Numbered from the stretch's first letter, positions 51,625-63,918 are shown. The stretch: 64,000 bases of DNA from Sycobia sp. Sy_11 (GCA_018907035.1 JACCIC010000175.1:886001-950000), one strand, 5' to 3'. The notes: a model not told the origin generated them from the sequence alone. Program-made: numbers and translations.

Positions 51625-52158
51625 CTAGAGGTGAAACGAAATTCGCCGTCCCAGCGCACCGGTGCGTGCGCCTCTCTGCGTTCGGAGGAGCCTTGCTGCA
51701 TAACTCTTTGGATTCAGCGGAATGATCTCTAAAATTTCTTGAAGCTCGTATATCTCGCTCTGGCTTTCATTTTCATTTGAGACGCGCCGCGCCGCCTCAT
51801 GCTCGATCGAGCTATTTTCCATACAGGCCGTTGTAATGGATGTATAGGGAAACTCCATTGATAAATTTTCAAGAACACGTTACTCTTGATCTTGACTTTC
51901 GTCGTAACGTAATTTTTCATGTCCGTTGGGAGGTTTATAATTAATTTTCCATTTTTTCTTTATTAATTTTTTAAAACAAACTTCTTTTTTGGTACTTTTT
52001 ATGAAATAACGTAGTCTTGCAAAGTTATTCAAGGATGTTATTTCTGATAGAGATAAAGGCATAAAACTCTGCGGATCAAAAACGGATACTCCCAAATAAC
52101 TCGCGTAGACGAAAATTGAATAATATAATTTATAAAATCTATTAATAACGTATAAACG
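51625..52158 (-). other. Orphan minus-strand reading frame interrupted by one stop
   Basis: One minus-strand frame is open from 52158 to 51883, has a TAA at 51882-51880, then stays open to a TAG at 51627-51625, about 175 codons with a single interruption. The first half is Lys/aromatic-rich (first ATG at 52062), with CFKKLIKKKWKINYKPPNGH. The second half, from an ATG at 51858, contains ENSSIEHEAARRVSNENESQ and YELQEILEIIPLNPKSY, quite protein-like. GTAACG at the stop could be a weak splice donor. No family recognised; it may be a decaying gene, two exons, or chance. Confidence 0.2.
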
Positions 52159-52159
52159 T

Positions 52160-52810
52160 TAAAGATGATAATTATAAACAAAAAACTTTGGATATAATTC
52201 TACAAAAATTAGTGAATTTTAAAATGTAGTATAAATACACATATTGCTATATAGTGAAACTCTTCAGTTTACATTAAATTTTGAGAATTTCTAATTTGAA
52301 TCAATAGTTTTAATCTTTATGGCAGTGTGCTGCATTAATGTAGGATTGTCGATCAGTTATATATTTAATAGTTTTTTTCATCATAGACATGGAAATTCGT
52401 TATTTATTTCGTGAGACGGTTTACGCCAGAGCGAAGCTCTGTTTTATTTCTTAGGAAATTAAAAATCGAAAGATATTTTACATTACGACAGTTCTGATTT
52501 GACGACTACATTAATTTGTAAATCATGAAGTGCTGGATATTGTCTATATTTAATATATATACACATTTAAATATATAGAATATATAAAAATATGAACTTA
52601 GTTCTACAAAATATTTTTTTTTCTAGAACAATAACATATATTCTGAGCATAAATTATTGTTGAAACTTGCTGAAGTATCAAAACAGTCGAAGAGAAGAAA
52701 TCAGTAAATAGGTAAATTTATTAAACGTTTTATCTCAATTCGAACGAGCCCGATGTATTTTGAAGCGTCTCCCCCTTGTATCCTCGAAAAATCGCAAAAA
52801 TCGAAACAAC
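52160..52810. other. AT-rich gene-free stretch
   Basis: Nothing recognised. Confidence 0.5.
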
Positions 52811-52812
52811 AA

Positions 52813-52827
52813 CCTGCAGGTGGCGCT
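52813..52827 (+). promoter_or_regulatory. Strong CTCF-like motif
   Basis: CCTGCAGGTGGCGCT matches the CTCF core CCASYAGRKGGCRSY at 14 of 15 positions. CTCF zinc fingers are conserved in insects, including hymenopterans. It lies at the left edge of a GC-richer patch (52740-53110). Confidence 0.45.
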
Positions 52828-53327
52828 CGAATGCTCACAATGTCCCTCTCGCAATTAAATTTCTCCATGGCAGGCGCGCGACATCTCCGCCGATAACGAG
52901 TAAATTTCTCGCCAACTATTTTCTCCCCTTTTTCGTCGGCGTTCGCGGGGAAACAAGTCAGCCTATATTACCCGCTACGCATAAATGTTCAAATTTGATA
53001 TACGTAGTATTATAGGGAAGCTGCTGCACGAGTTGCCGACAAGGGTGGCGCGGGATGGAGGCTGGGAGGAGGGGGGAACGAATGCCTGGCACGCGGAAAA
53101 TGAGCTTACGACAGGCGGGGATGGGAAAAAATTTAGCAAGTATGGGAAAGACGTTGCCGACGATACTATATAATGACGAGAATATGCAGCTGGTGATTTA
53201 TAAGTCGCTTAATAGAGTACATGTATTCCTGGTGTTTTTAACCGGTGTACGGGACTATATTTATTTTTATAAAGGCTTTTTATGGAAAACGAAAAAATTT
53301 TAATACTTGCACTTCCTTTTTTCCTTA

Positions 53328-53329
<2 letters not shown>

Positions 53330-53375
<46 letters not shown>
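53330..53375. repeat. (TA)n microsatellite, ~46 bp
   Basis: Between TCCTTAATT and TTCCACG. Confidence 0.97.
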
Positions 53376-53377
<2 letters not shown>

Positions 53378-54320
53378 CACGAAAATCATTTTTCTATATA
53401 TTGGACATCTTTTGTTTTGACATTTTCTGTGAATCTTTTGGTATTATTTAATTATTTAATTCAGAGAATAATAGATCTAAAGTCTTGATTTTTGTAAAAG
53501 AAATTAAATTACAATCGATTGTCATATAAATAGTAAAAAACAATAAATTGAAAATATTATTTTGCTTTCTATCACAAATTCGACCACGTATATGCAAAAT
53601 CTTGCAGTTCTGTTTAAATGCTCTATCGACTACACTTACAGAATCTTATAGTTCGTAAAATTATCGAGCAGAAATTTAAAAAAATTTACATTTTTAAATT
53701 GTCGTTAGAAATATAACTTTGAATTGAAATCGTAAAAAATTAAATAAGAGGGATATGAATTTTGCCCCAAGGCTGTCCGCCCGGCTCATCCATAGAACGA
53801 CGGGTAAACGAAATCCGTACAATTGTACAAAAATACAGAAGGAAATAAAATATATACGCATTTTTTTCACGCAATGGTTTTACTTTTTTTAATTCAATTA
53901 TTTTGCAGAATGGGCTTAGGTTTTAACGAAATATCCGGTAGCCGCAAATGAAGGAGCTTCTTGTATATCAACAACGTCGATCTATACCCAATCTGCAGTA
54001 ACCGCTGTCGTAATTATAAACAAATATAGCGCCGAGAGCATTTGCATTTAAATGAGAAATATTATTTGATGTATTACATTAATAGAATGTAAATGACAAG
54101 ATTCTGTATACGCGGTGCGAATTTTTCTAAAGCAAAATAATATTTCGTACTTATTGTCTTTTATACTTACTTCATATATCTATATTAAATTAAACTGCTT
54201 TTCGAAGTGCCCCACCATGACATTCGTGTACTAGCGTATATAAAATGTAACAAAAGATAACGTGTATATTGTGTATATTATTTTCTTAACCAATCATGCT
54301 AAAAAATAAAAAACAAACAC
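53376..54320. other. AT-rich gene-free stretch
   Basis: Nothing recognised. Confidence 0.55.
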
Positions 54321-54322
<2 letters not shown>

Positions 54323-54364
<42 letters not shown>

Positions 54365-54376
54365 CATACATACATG
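54323..54376. repeat. (TA)n microsatellite with CATA tail
   Basis: TA run to 54358, then ACACATACATACATACATG. Confidence 0.96.
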
Positions 54377-54683
54377 TATATATTACAAAGGCAGCATGAA
54401 TGTTTAACGACGCGCGCTTATATGCTCTCCATAGCAAGACAGAGTTTTCAAACTGAGATCTTGAATGAGATTAACGCTCATATATTGTATATGCGCGATG
54501 TACCTTTGTAATACCGGCCAAAGTCCGCTTCGGGAGATATATTTTCTAATTTCGCAATATCCTGTATGCGATGGCGAGAGGGGGGGGGCTATGTCTATAC
54601 AATGTGGTCGTGAAAAATTCTGATGTAAAAGTTCAAACCTGCCTTATATTGTGCCTCTTCGTGCGTAATATACAGGAGTATAG

Positions 54684-54808
<125 letters not shown>

Positions 54809-54889
54809 CGCGATGGCATATCTGCGAAAAACTGCCCACTGTCTATGCATATACGCATATCTGTTTTTCACAACATCCTCTGGGAAAGA

Positions 54890-54894
<5 letters not shown>

Positions 54895-54937
<43 letters not shown>
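54895..54937. repeat. (AG)n microsatellite
   Basis: GA run of about 40 bp, 90 bases after the (GT)n tract, bordered by AAAG units. Confidence 0.96.
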
Positions 54938-54942
<5 letters not shown>

Positions 54943-54999
54943 GAGGCGGGGGAGATTGCAACAAGTCGAATTTCGTTGTGGATTTTTTTTTGTTATTTG

Positions 55000-56190
55000 A
55001 AATTAAATCTTTTTAATTTATTTTAATTTAAAATACATTCTCTCTGGTTTTGCAAAAGAAAAAATACGTAGCGGGGGTATTCTATATGAATTACATTGCT
55101 GAATGGAAAAATTTTAAAAATTAAAAGGGATCCGTGGCTGATATAATTATATGTATGTATAAACCCTCATTTGGCTTAACGAGCGTTCTTATACTCGAAT
55201 CGAGTGTTATAGATATTTTCAGACATTGCCTTCGCACATACATGACCTCAATTACATCTATTGATTTCTCTTTGCTTTTTTTTCTTTTTCTTTTTTTTTT
55301 TTTTTTTAATTTGCGCATACGTTTAGTTTGTCAATTTGCCATTACGAAAGCCATTATCGCGATAATGTCGAGTTACGAAAGCCGCGTAAAATAAAGTCAG
55401 AAATTCAAAATCTGACGTCCCATTCTATTAAAATAATAAAATTGTTTTGCATTTAATACGGATTGTTGTCTAAATTACAGATTGACAGATAACAAGTGTC
55501 AGGTTCAGTCAGAATCCAAATAAATACGAAATTCATGGATTATATTCGATAATATTTATATAATTTGCTAAAATAAGTGTGCTTATGTATACGCGAATTT
55601 ATAAACTGGTCGTGTCTATCTTTTTTTGCTTTTGCTTGATAATCATTATTGATAACAATAATTATTAAAAATAAAATTTAAGCGTTAAATAACAAGTGGC
55701 TGATGAAAATTTTTTTTAACAAATTGGATTACTAGCATATACAAGTTTACTAATATAAAGTATATGTATTATATAGGATATACTCCATTTTGTAAAGGTA
55801 AAGTCAGTTTGGGACTATATATATATATATATAAACGTTTAAAAATATACAAACGAATGCGACTTACTTCGTAATTTTTAATTAATCAAGACTCCAACTT
55901 TTATTATCAATTATTGCGCGGTTTTTGCCTTACATAACATTTTATCGCCAATTGTTGCTCGGCGCTCGCTACCGTTTCGATTCGCATCACCTTATAATAA
56001 AGGAAAAAGAAAGAAAAAAAAAGTGGAAAAAGTACCACAGACTTGCAAATAGGATTATACGAGAGAAAGTAATTTGAAAACAATAGCGCCGATACGTTTG
56101 TCGGACGCGCTTGTAGATTAGCATAAGGAAAAGCGGCCGGGGGAAAAGCCGTGGCTGGTCGAACGATATATAAGTTGTTGATTCGTAAAG

Positions 56191-56230
<40 letters not shown>

Positions 56231-57700
56231 TATCTTTGATCAAATATTATTTTATTGACAGTTCAGGTACCAGTTAAAGAAAATAAACGAGGCAAAGATA
56301 ATCTGTCGGCGCCAATAAGTTTCCCTCGGTGCTGATCTACTTATTTTTGTACTTCTTTAATGACTTGACATGGAATCAAAAATGTAAAAAGCCATTTCGA
56401 AATAAAATTTTTTTAACTAATGATTCTATATAGTCTAGCGCTAAAATTCTTATTAACAAACAAAGAACAATACGGAAATCAATTTTACACAACAGTAGTT
56501 CCTCTTATAAATTGAACAAATCGGCGTTCCTACACTTTAATTTAACTAGATATTAATTATTTTGATAGAATAATTCAAACAATAATATATCTTGAAAAAA
56601 TTATTTTGCAGGTTTCTTACAATATTCATCCAGTAAACAATTCGGCTTTTTAATTTCTCTACACACATATATTTATACAAAACATTTTGCCCAATGAGCT
56701 TCTTAACCCGATTGAAGAATAAATTTCTCACGTATATTTCTCCTCGATCGCAAATGATATATTAAACAAAAAAAAAAGCCAAACATAATCGAACGAAGCA
56801 ATGCAATACTATATAGAGGCTCTGCCACAAATTCAAGCCCTCGCGCCATGCATTTTCATCGTAATTATAATTTTATAATAAACTCCCAATGACGCGTCGT
56901 CATTTTTCGCGAAAATTCACGAAAAGCCGCTTCGTCGATATATACATATCGATCGCACGCTCGCACGATCGACGTGCGAAATACATAATGTCTTTTCGCT
57001 AATTAAAACGTGCATAATTTATCGGGAAGGCTTGATACGCGTTACCCAAGCGATAATGCACTTTTAAAAGTAGCATTACTCAAGCGCCATCCACTCGCCT
57101 ATACGTGTAGACACTGTATACTTTCCCAATCTACTTGCGGTTAATAAACAACGGCTTTTGCATAGGCAATGCATGCGCGATAGGAAGAAATGTCCGTACG
57201 GGTAGACGTTCCGTCTTTATGACTGTACTGTTAAAAAAAAAAAAGCAAAAAAATGAAAGAAAAACATAAAATGATTTTTAAAGCGTCCATTACATTGTCT
57301 TTGCGGCATATTATGCAACCGTATTACAAATTTAAATATTCATGTATGGATATTTTGACAGTTGTTGAGACATGTACAAAAATCATTTTTTTTTCAAGAA
57401 TCTTATCTAGAATAATAGGGGACGACGACGTAGGACAATACAAAAAGAAGCCCAACGGCCAGTATGCCATTTCGGGTGTATATTTATAAATCAAAATATA
57501 GATATATTATCGTTAGCTCGGATCGACATTTCTAAAGTACGAAAATCGTACGTTCAATGTTGGTCTGTGTATTATAGCTGCATAGTTAAGAGCGCGCTCG
57601 TAAAATTAACCTCAAATGAACAACCATAATTCTTTTCCTGCAAGTAATATACGGGCATCCGTCTCTCATATCTTTGCGTTCGTCCTACATTCTTATTTCG
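55000..57700. other. 2.7 kb AT-rich gene-free stretch with one (TA)n
   Basis: A TA tract lies at 56192-56226 and a T-rich run at 55280-55308. No credible gene on either strand. Confidence 0.5.

Positions 57701-57704
<4 letters not shown>

Positions 57705-57755
<51 letters not shown>
57705..57755. repeat. (TA)n microsatellite, ~50 bp
   Basis: Immediately left of a CpG-rich segment with GCGAGCGAGCGATCGCTCGG. Confidence 0.97.
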
Positions 57756-57757
<2 letters not shown>

Positions 57758-57898
57758 AAATGAAAGGGCGCGTGCGCGCGAGCGAGCGATCGCTCGGGTG
57801 CTGATGTGGGTTATAAAAAGATGACCGAGCGAGTGAGCGAGCGCGAGAGGAACGCCCGCGACTTTCGTAAGTAATATACCGTTAAGCCATGGCATTCG

Positions 57899-57900
<2 letters not shown>

Positions 57901-57944
<44 letters not shown>
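57901..57944. repeat. (TA)n microsatellite, ~44 bp
   Basis: Lies 145 bases from the previous TA tract; the GC-rich segment is between them. Confidence 0.97.
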
Positions 57945-57948
<4 letters not shown>

Positions 57949-58070
57949 GCATATTATATCCTGTATAAACGCTTATCCCGGTGCCGGCCTCATCCCCCCG
58001 TTCAATTCTTATAATGTACCGCGAATGTATTCGAATGGAAGCGTCAGAATGCAACAAAGATCGAAATACA

Positions 58071-58089
58071 CGCGCGCGCGCGCGCGCGC
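58071..58089. repeat. (CG)n run
   Basis: About 19 bp of strict CG alternation within a GC-richer segment to about 58240. Confidence 0.93.
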
Positions 58090-58318
58090 TCGAGTGGGTG
58101 GATAAAGGAAAAGGAGCGAACCGGCGCGGCGCACTCTCCCGGATCTTCCGGATTCTTTTTTCCTTCGTTTTTCAACTCAGGAACAAAGGGGCAAAAATGT
58201 ATTTTGTTGTCTCCAATCGGTGTCAACGATGCGTACGTGGGCAGCTTAAAATATAGGATAATTTGGGGACAATTTTTTACAGATCGGGCTATATTATGCG
58301 TGTATGAACCTATTTGTC

Positions 58319-58450
58319 TAGTGCTTCATCAATTCCAAGACCAAGACCAGATTTAATAAAATATCGTCATTGTGTCGAATAAGTATCGTCGATTGACGAA
58401 TTGTGATCTTCGTTTTGTACATATGCAAGGCGCTATTTCACTGAATCTGA
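58319..58450 (+). repeat. Hairpin/MITE-like element, left copy
   Basis: This ~130-bp block is the inverted counterpart of 58630-58764 at roughly 87% identity by eye. Shared words include GACCAAGACCAG, TTTAATAAAATATCGTC, GTGTCGAATAAGT, GATCTTCGTTTTG and ACATATGCAAGGCG. It begins TAGTGCTTCATC, so a TA flanks the outer end. Its inner end keeps only a weak trace of a second terminal repeat. Confidence 0.75.
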
Positions 58451-58608
58451 TTTCTAATTTTAACGCTTTGCCGTGGTGAAAGAAGAGCTATTGAGGCTTA
58501 GGCTCGGGCTCGGGGTTACGTAATTGAAAATGCCGAATCCGACGAGCGTCCTGCGCTGACTGCAATCTTGAATCTCATACAATTTTGACGTCGTGGTCGC
58601 CACTAGCA

Positions 58609-58766
58609 GTGCTTCATCGATAACAAGACCAAGATCAGATTTAGCGAAAATATCGCCTTGCATATGTGCAAAACGAAGATCATAATTTAATCGACGACAC
58701 TTATTCGACACCAAGACGATATTTTATTAAACCTGGTCTTGGTCTCGGCAATGGTGATGCACTATG
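58609..58766 (-). repeat. Hairpin/MITE-like element, right copy
   Basis: This copy is inverted relative to the left one and is itself bounded by ~36-bp imperfect inverted ends: AGTGCTTCATCGATAACAAG (58609-58628, continuing to 58644) and the complementary end TCTCGGCAATGGTGATGCAC (58743-58762). The overall size of ~155 bp, the inverted ends and the TA after the right end suggest a non-autonomous element of Tc1/mariner type. An alternative is a transcribed inverted repeat feeding the siRNA pathway. Confidence 0.6.
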
Positions 58767-58779
58767 TTTGTCCATAAAT

Positions 58780-59015
58780 TTTTTTTTTTTCGATAGCAAA
58801 TTTGGTTTAATTCTACAGTTCGTGTTTACATCTGATTTCTCCGTCGACAAATGGACTGTAGAAAAATTCTTTATATATAAAAAAAAAAAAAAAAAACACA
58901 TCTATTTGTTCTAGTATATTTCTACTATTTGTATTACACAAAAGTTTTACGCGTGTGCCATCTACTGGACGAACTCTCGTGCTACTTGTTGTACGCGAGC
59001 GAGGACAAAATTTTA
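58780..59015. other. Unassigned, with A18 run
   Basis: T and A homopolymers at 58780-58790 and 58879-58896; nothing else recognised. Confidence 0.4.
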
Positions 59016-59019
59016 AGCG

Positions 59020-59021
<2 letters not shown>

Positions 59022-59071
<50 letters not shown>
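59022..59071. repeat. (TA)n microsatellite, ~50 bp
   Basis: Followed by a GC-richer patch (59140-59400) with no credible frame. Confidence 0.97.
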
Positions 59072-59072
<1 letters not shown>

Positions 59073-59399
59073 CATTAAAAGCACTGTTATATAACACCGA
59101 AACTCCATAATAATGCTCGACTTTACTGTACGCCAAATACGCGCTGCCAGTCTGAATACGCAGGGTGGGATACGCGCGGCAGAAATACGTTGAAATCGCC
59201 CTCGCCGGAGTTGTTGTTGGAGCGCGTTTACGAGGCCGCTCGATGGTAATGCGCGATAAACGAACGAAGTAGCCAGCTGCCGCCCCTGCGAAATTATCGC
59301 GGGTTATTTTCGATATCGCGTTTTCGCGATGAAAAGCAAAAAACAAACAAAAAAAAAACAACAACCAAAGTCTATTTGGACGACGCGATTTTGGGGCGC

Positions 59400-60200
59400 T
59401 TTGCCTACACGGAATTGTACGAAAAAAAAAATCAAAATAATCCCACGCTTATATACCGAGAACGTTCCGTGGCTAAACAATTTTCAACACAAACTTCTCT
59501 TATCTTAATCTTATTGACATAATCTTCTCTTATGATACAGAGCGTTTCAATTTTCAAGGACTGCAAGAGACCTGCAATCGTTGGCCAGTGTACTTTAAAA
59601 AAATTTTTATTTTTTCATAAAAATTTGTTTTTGCTGGTACCGAAGAATATTAAACTGCTTTGCAAAAAAAAATTGAAAATTGAATCCATTGCAGCGTTAA
59701 ATTTTTATTTGCGAGCCCAATTGTTTATACTCTTAGATTGACTGTATTTATCAATAAACAATCTAATAATCGTTAGAACGTCTTGTTTTGCTTACTGTAT
59801 ACTCGCATAATGAACAATGTTCAAAAATCGTGAAATCGTTGGAGCAAATCGCACGCATTATAACTGCTACAAAATTCTTGTAATATAACGATAATTGAAC
59901 TTCGCTCTTTGTAAACCAGTGTGATTCGAGTAATTGATCAAAGTCTTTTAAATAAAATTCTATATTATTTGAATTGAGCGAGGACAGTTATTCTAACTCG
60001 TTCGATCATATTCGTATACAACGCTATTTTTTCCCCCAAAAATCTTATTGATTATTAGTATATAAGAAATAAATGATATTTTTTCCCCTCAGACAAAGAA
60101 GCGAGTGCGAAACTTATAAGTTTACGTGCTGTACTGGTAAACGCGTAGACAAACTACATTTTCCCCGTGCACAGTCCCGTTACTCCTTCCACACAGACAC
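59400..60200. other. AT-rich gene-free stretch
   Basis: A 69-codon plus frame at 59532-59741 follows an acceptor-like TTCTCTTATGATACAG but is Lys/Leu/Phe-rich with no known motif; not called. Confidence 0.4.
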
Positions 60201-60203
60201 ACA

Positions 60204-60207
<4 letters not shown>

Positions 60208-60248
<41 letters not shown>
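60208..60248. repeat. (TA)n microsatellite, ~41 bp
   Basis: First of three TA tracts within 470 bp. Confidence 0.97.
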
Positions 60249-60252
<4 letters not shown>

Positions 60253-60430
60253 CCTTCGTCAAAACAATTCAGATTTTCATCCGAAAGCGGAAAGGTTTTC
60301 TCTCATCTCTCGTGCCGAACCACAAAACGCAGCAGAAACACCTACGCGCGACAAAAACGTCTACACGAGAGAAAGAGCGAACATCCCGAGTATCCTTTTT
60401 GCCTTGACGGCGCGCAGAGCTGACCTTTCT

Positions 60431-60432
<2 letters not shown>

Positions 60433-60480
<48 letters not shown>
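60433..60480. repeat. (TA)n microsatellite, ~48 bp
   Basis: Second of the trio, preceded by TTTCTGGA. Confidence 0.97.
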
Positions 60481-60484
<4 letters not shown>

Positions 60485-60626
60485 CAATGTGTATCTGCTC
60501 GTGTGTAGGTCTGTCGGATGGTATACATAATATAGTTTCAATTTAAACCTAGAGAGTAGAGAGTTGGTCAGAGTGAAAAGGGATGGAGAGTAGAAAGATA
60601 AGCGATGGTAGGCTAGTGCACTGTTA

Positions 60627-60630
<4 letters not shown>

Positions 60631-60675
<45 letters not shown>
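60631..60675. repeat. (TA)n microsatellite, ~45 bp
   Basis: Third of the trio, followed by ACCGTCCAAG. Confidence 0.97.
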
Positions 60676-60677
<2 letters not shown>

Positions 60678-60699
60678 CCGTCCAAGAATGCGTCACGAG

Positions 60700-61250
60700 A
60701 GGCGCGCATCAGATCTATATGGCATGAAGATAGAAAGCCTAAATAAGACCGCGTGGGGTTGATAAGGAAGCGAGGCAGGTATATATAGCTGTACAGCTAG
60801 TACATATATCTGCTGATAAATGGACGATCACCGCCGCAGCAGTAAAGGGGGTTTAGGGATAGGCATTGATCGTCGATCTATTCGCTTGTGTCTGTGCGTC
60901 GGCATACGAGTGCAGAAGTGTGGATAATAGAGAAAAACATCGTGTAGAGCTGATCTCGGCGCGCTCGTGCGCGCACACACACACACATTAGACGTGCGCG
61001 CTGACCTCGCGCCGAGCGCTCTCGAATATGAGTCGCGATATAATGCGAAGGTTGAAGGCGCAGCACCTTCTTATTATTCTTCCGCGGTCTTCCTGCCGAG
61101 CTCGGTGCATGCATACATATACATATATAAATCTCGTTATAATTGGATGAAAATTCGCGGTTATTATTCGAATGCATATAGAATGCGGCGAATTATTGCA
61201 CAAGTACGTCATCTACAGCGAGAAACCGTAATGTGGTTGGTTTTTTTTCT
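60700..61250. other. GC-richer block, no gene identified
   Basis: Contains GGTATATATAGC at 60778-60789, a (CA)n at about 60974-60987 and CpG-rich words; frames on both strands lack domains. Confidence 0.35.
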
Positions 61251-61305
61251 TTTTTTTTTTATTTTTCTTTATAATACAAAGAAAATTTTCTATGATTTCT
61301 TCCTT

Positions 61306-61306
<1 letters not shown>

Positions 61307-61358
<52 letters not shown>
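61307..61358. repeat. (CA)n-(TA)n microsatellite
   Basis: CA run 61307-61318 joined to TA run to 61358. Confidence 0.97.
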
Positions 61359-61361
<3 letters not shown>

Positions 61362-61881
61362 GACGTATACGGGTCTAGCAGGTGAACGAAAAAAGAACTT
61401 TTTGGGTTTTCTAAGGGGCGTTGTGGGCCGTAAGGGAGGGTGTCGGTGTATGGAATGAAATAAATTCTGATTATAATATTTGTTATTTTCATCTACTGTA
61501 CACACACATACACACCGTCGTTCATGCTGACAAAAATGTTGAATTTCATGTCCGATGGAAACATTTGCCGCATTCATTTCTTTAGCCCGTTTTACCAAAA
61601 AAAAAAACAGAAAAAGATCGATGGACAAAGTTATCGGTAAGCAGTACATTGTACAGAGCAATCATCTACGTAATCTAGAGAGTGATAATTTATCGCGATG
61701 CTGATTTATCATTAACTGGCCGAGAGCGGATTTTTCCCCGATCGGGAAATGGCGAGAGGTGGTGACGGTTGGCTACCCGTCCCAAGACTCTCCTCTCGTC
61801 CACCCTTGCAAATCGGCGGAGACGAACTTCGCGGGCGTTGCATCGAGTGCGACGGCTAAATGGCCCCTGTACAGCGGGTTT

Positions 61882-62016
61882 TCAATGGCGTCGAACTCCA
61901 TCGCTGTCGATATAATTATCGTTGCTGTAACTGTTGGCCGAATAGTCCTGGGACGACGAATGAAAGTTCGAGAATGTAATTTGTAAATTGACGAATATTT
62001 CTGAACTGTCGACCAT
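61882..62016 (-). CDS. Candidate small ORF or terminal exon, Ser/Asn/Asp/Tyr-rich
   Basis: The frame from an ATG at 62016 to a TGA at 61884-61882 encodes 44 residues with a tail containing FHSSSQDYSANSYSNDNYID and ending SDGVRRH. This polar composition is common in the disordered tails of insect transcription factors and is unusual for random AT-rich DNA. A TATATAAACG motif lies on the same strand about 40 bases before the ATG. An overlapping 85-codon frame from an ATG at 62030 is equally open, so the real frame, if any, is undecided. Confidence 0.2.
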   Translation of the reverse strand: MVDSSEIFVNLQITFSNFHSSSQDYSANSYSNDNYIDSDGVRRH

Positions 62017-62050
62017 CGGTTTAGGCGCATTGCACGCTCGGCGCCTCGTT

Positions 62051-62058
62051 TATATACC
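62051..62058 (-). promoter_or_regulatory. TATA-like motif upstream of the small ORFs
   Basis: On the minus strand GGTATATAAACGAGGCGCCG combines a TATA-like motif with a CpG-rich downstream region. It is placed where a start site would fall just before or at the two ATGs at 62030 and 62016. Confidence 0.2.
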
Positions 62059-62059
62059 T

Positions 62060-62593
62060 CGTCGATCTAGGCAGTCGTCTGCTTTTTACTACAGTCAAGC
62101 ATGGTAATTTGATGACAAACTTAACAATCGATGAAATTTTACACAAAAAAAAATGTCTCGTAAATTTTGAAAAATTTCAACTTTCCTATATTAATCTGTA
62201 ATTTATAATTTAAAGTACATTGGAGATTGACATTTGTAGTTCAGAAATTTTATCGCTGTCCTAATAAAATTTCTCTTATTAATTTCCTACCTAATTTTCA
62301 AAGATCTTTCGTTATTTTTCACAAGTCCAGACGATGTCCTGCTGAGAGAACGCTGTATACATATATGTCATAATATTCGCAATCACTTGCGTATGATCAT
62401 TTACAAACTTGAGACGACTTACACAGTAACTAATCTCTATTTTTATTTGCTTATTTGTGTTATTTAGAATAAACTGATATTAACATAGTCGTCATTTCCG
62501 AATTAATTATTATACTTTTGAAAATTCTTTACAGTTTTACATTCAGATAATAATGTTTAAAAGTGTTTGAATGAATAATCAATATATATATAC

Positions 62594-62627
<34 letters not shown>

Positions 62628-62898
62628 GATATATAATGCAGTGTTAACAATTTTTCTTATTATTCTAAGGATGGTTAAACTTGAACTAAAATGATATTTT
62701 TTAAAAGATGCCAAATTTTAACCTAAAAACGTACTAGAAAAAAAATTATTAAGGGATGACACGCGTCCTTGTAAGATTTAAGTAAAAAAAAAATTAATTC
62801 TATTCTTTCTTTTTGACTAAAACGACGCTTAGTGTCATAAAAATTTTAAAACAATAGCCCGATGAAAACTTTTTAACGTGGTCTAGAAATACTGTATA

Positions 62899-62934
<36 letters not shown>

Positions 62935-63265
62935 TTTAATATACACTTCTGCGACATTGAACGCGTCTTATTTCTTCAAAATCGCTCTTTTTCAACGGCA
63001 AGCAAAAGAATTATTTTCAAACTTACATATTTAAACGAATCAATTATAAATATCGACTCGATGGTTTTGACAGTACAGCTTCGCAAAGACATTTCTTAGG
63101 CAAGTACATATAGTCGTTCTTCGATTAAATGCATGAGCATTTTTTTTAACGAGCTAATTTACGGCTTACTCATTGGCAGAAAATCGTATTGTTGTGAATA
63201 GTGCGGCATTTCTACAAATTTGAATTTAGAAACAAAATAAAATAACTTTGTAATTTTCTTTTATT
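62060..63265. other. AT-rich gene-free stretch with two short (TA)n tracts
   Basis: TA runs at about 62603-62628 and 62898-62930; no credible gene. Confidence 0.5.
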
Positions 63266-63272
63266 ATATTCC

Positions 63273-63463
63273 ATGAGTTTTTACGAGTGTCACAGATTCC
63301 GAGAATATTTATTCGATTTATTATCTCTTTATCAGCCTCATCAGACAGTATTCCCGTTAATTCGGAATAAAGTCCCGATGTTAAGATTAATTAAAATACC
63401 AACGATTATGGCACGACCAAATAACCCGCCCTGCCAAAGGATCCAAAGCGACGAATCTACAAG
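63273..63463 (+). CDS. Candidate coding exon ending in a strong donor
   Basis: From an ATG at 63273 the frame stays open to a consensus donor AAG|GTAAGCG at 63463/63464 (phase 2); the frame closes 1 base later at the TAA inside the donor. The encoded ~63 residues include RNKVPMLRLIKIPTIMARPN. No acceptor or partner exon was identified, and an 87-codon minus frame overlaps part of it. Confidence 0.15.
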
Positions 63464-63668
63464 GTAAGCGGTACGCATCGGCTGCTCCGTGTAGCTCCAA
63501 AAGTGGCCTGGAATAATACCGCGAGGACACGTCGAAACTAGATGCGGCTAAAATCGGCAGGCTTGCGCACTTTCGAAAGGAACTTTGGAAAAGGGAAACA
63601 TTGGCGGGCCGAATGCGCGCAACACACATAACGGTCGTGCGGGCTCCCATCGTATACCGGCAACGCTA

Positions 63669-63699
63669 CACACACACACACACGCCACACGACACACAG

Positions 63700-63745
<46 letters not shown>

Positions 63746-63808
63746 ACACACATCACACACAGCTCACACACACATAGATACACACACCCACACCCAAACA
63801 CGCACAAA
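63669..63808. repeat. (CA)n-rich complex repeat
   Basis: Interrupted CA arrays with CACACGCCACACGACACACA-type variants and a pure CA run at about 63704-63742. Confidence 0.95.
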
Positions 63809-63917
63809 ATCGTGTTTCAAAATTTTTTTCTCAAACTCGCCGGCTGGCTCACCTCCGACTGTTCCTTGACAGCGGAGATCCATTTTTCCCTCCCTCTACA
63901 TATTCACTCACTCACTC

Positions 63918-63918
63918 G

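Noticed and set aside
61882..62016. C-terminus of a homeodomain protein
   Set aside because: Composition alone suggested it; no homeodomain or other exon is present in the window, so the identity is unsupported.
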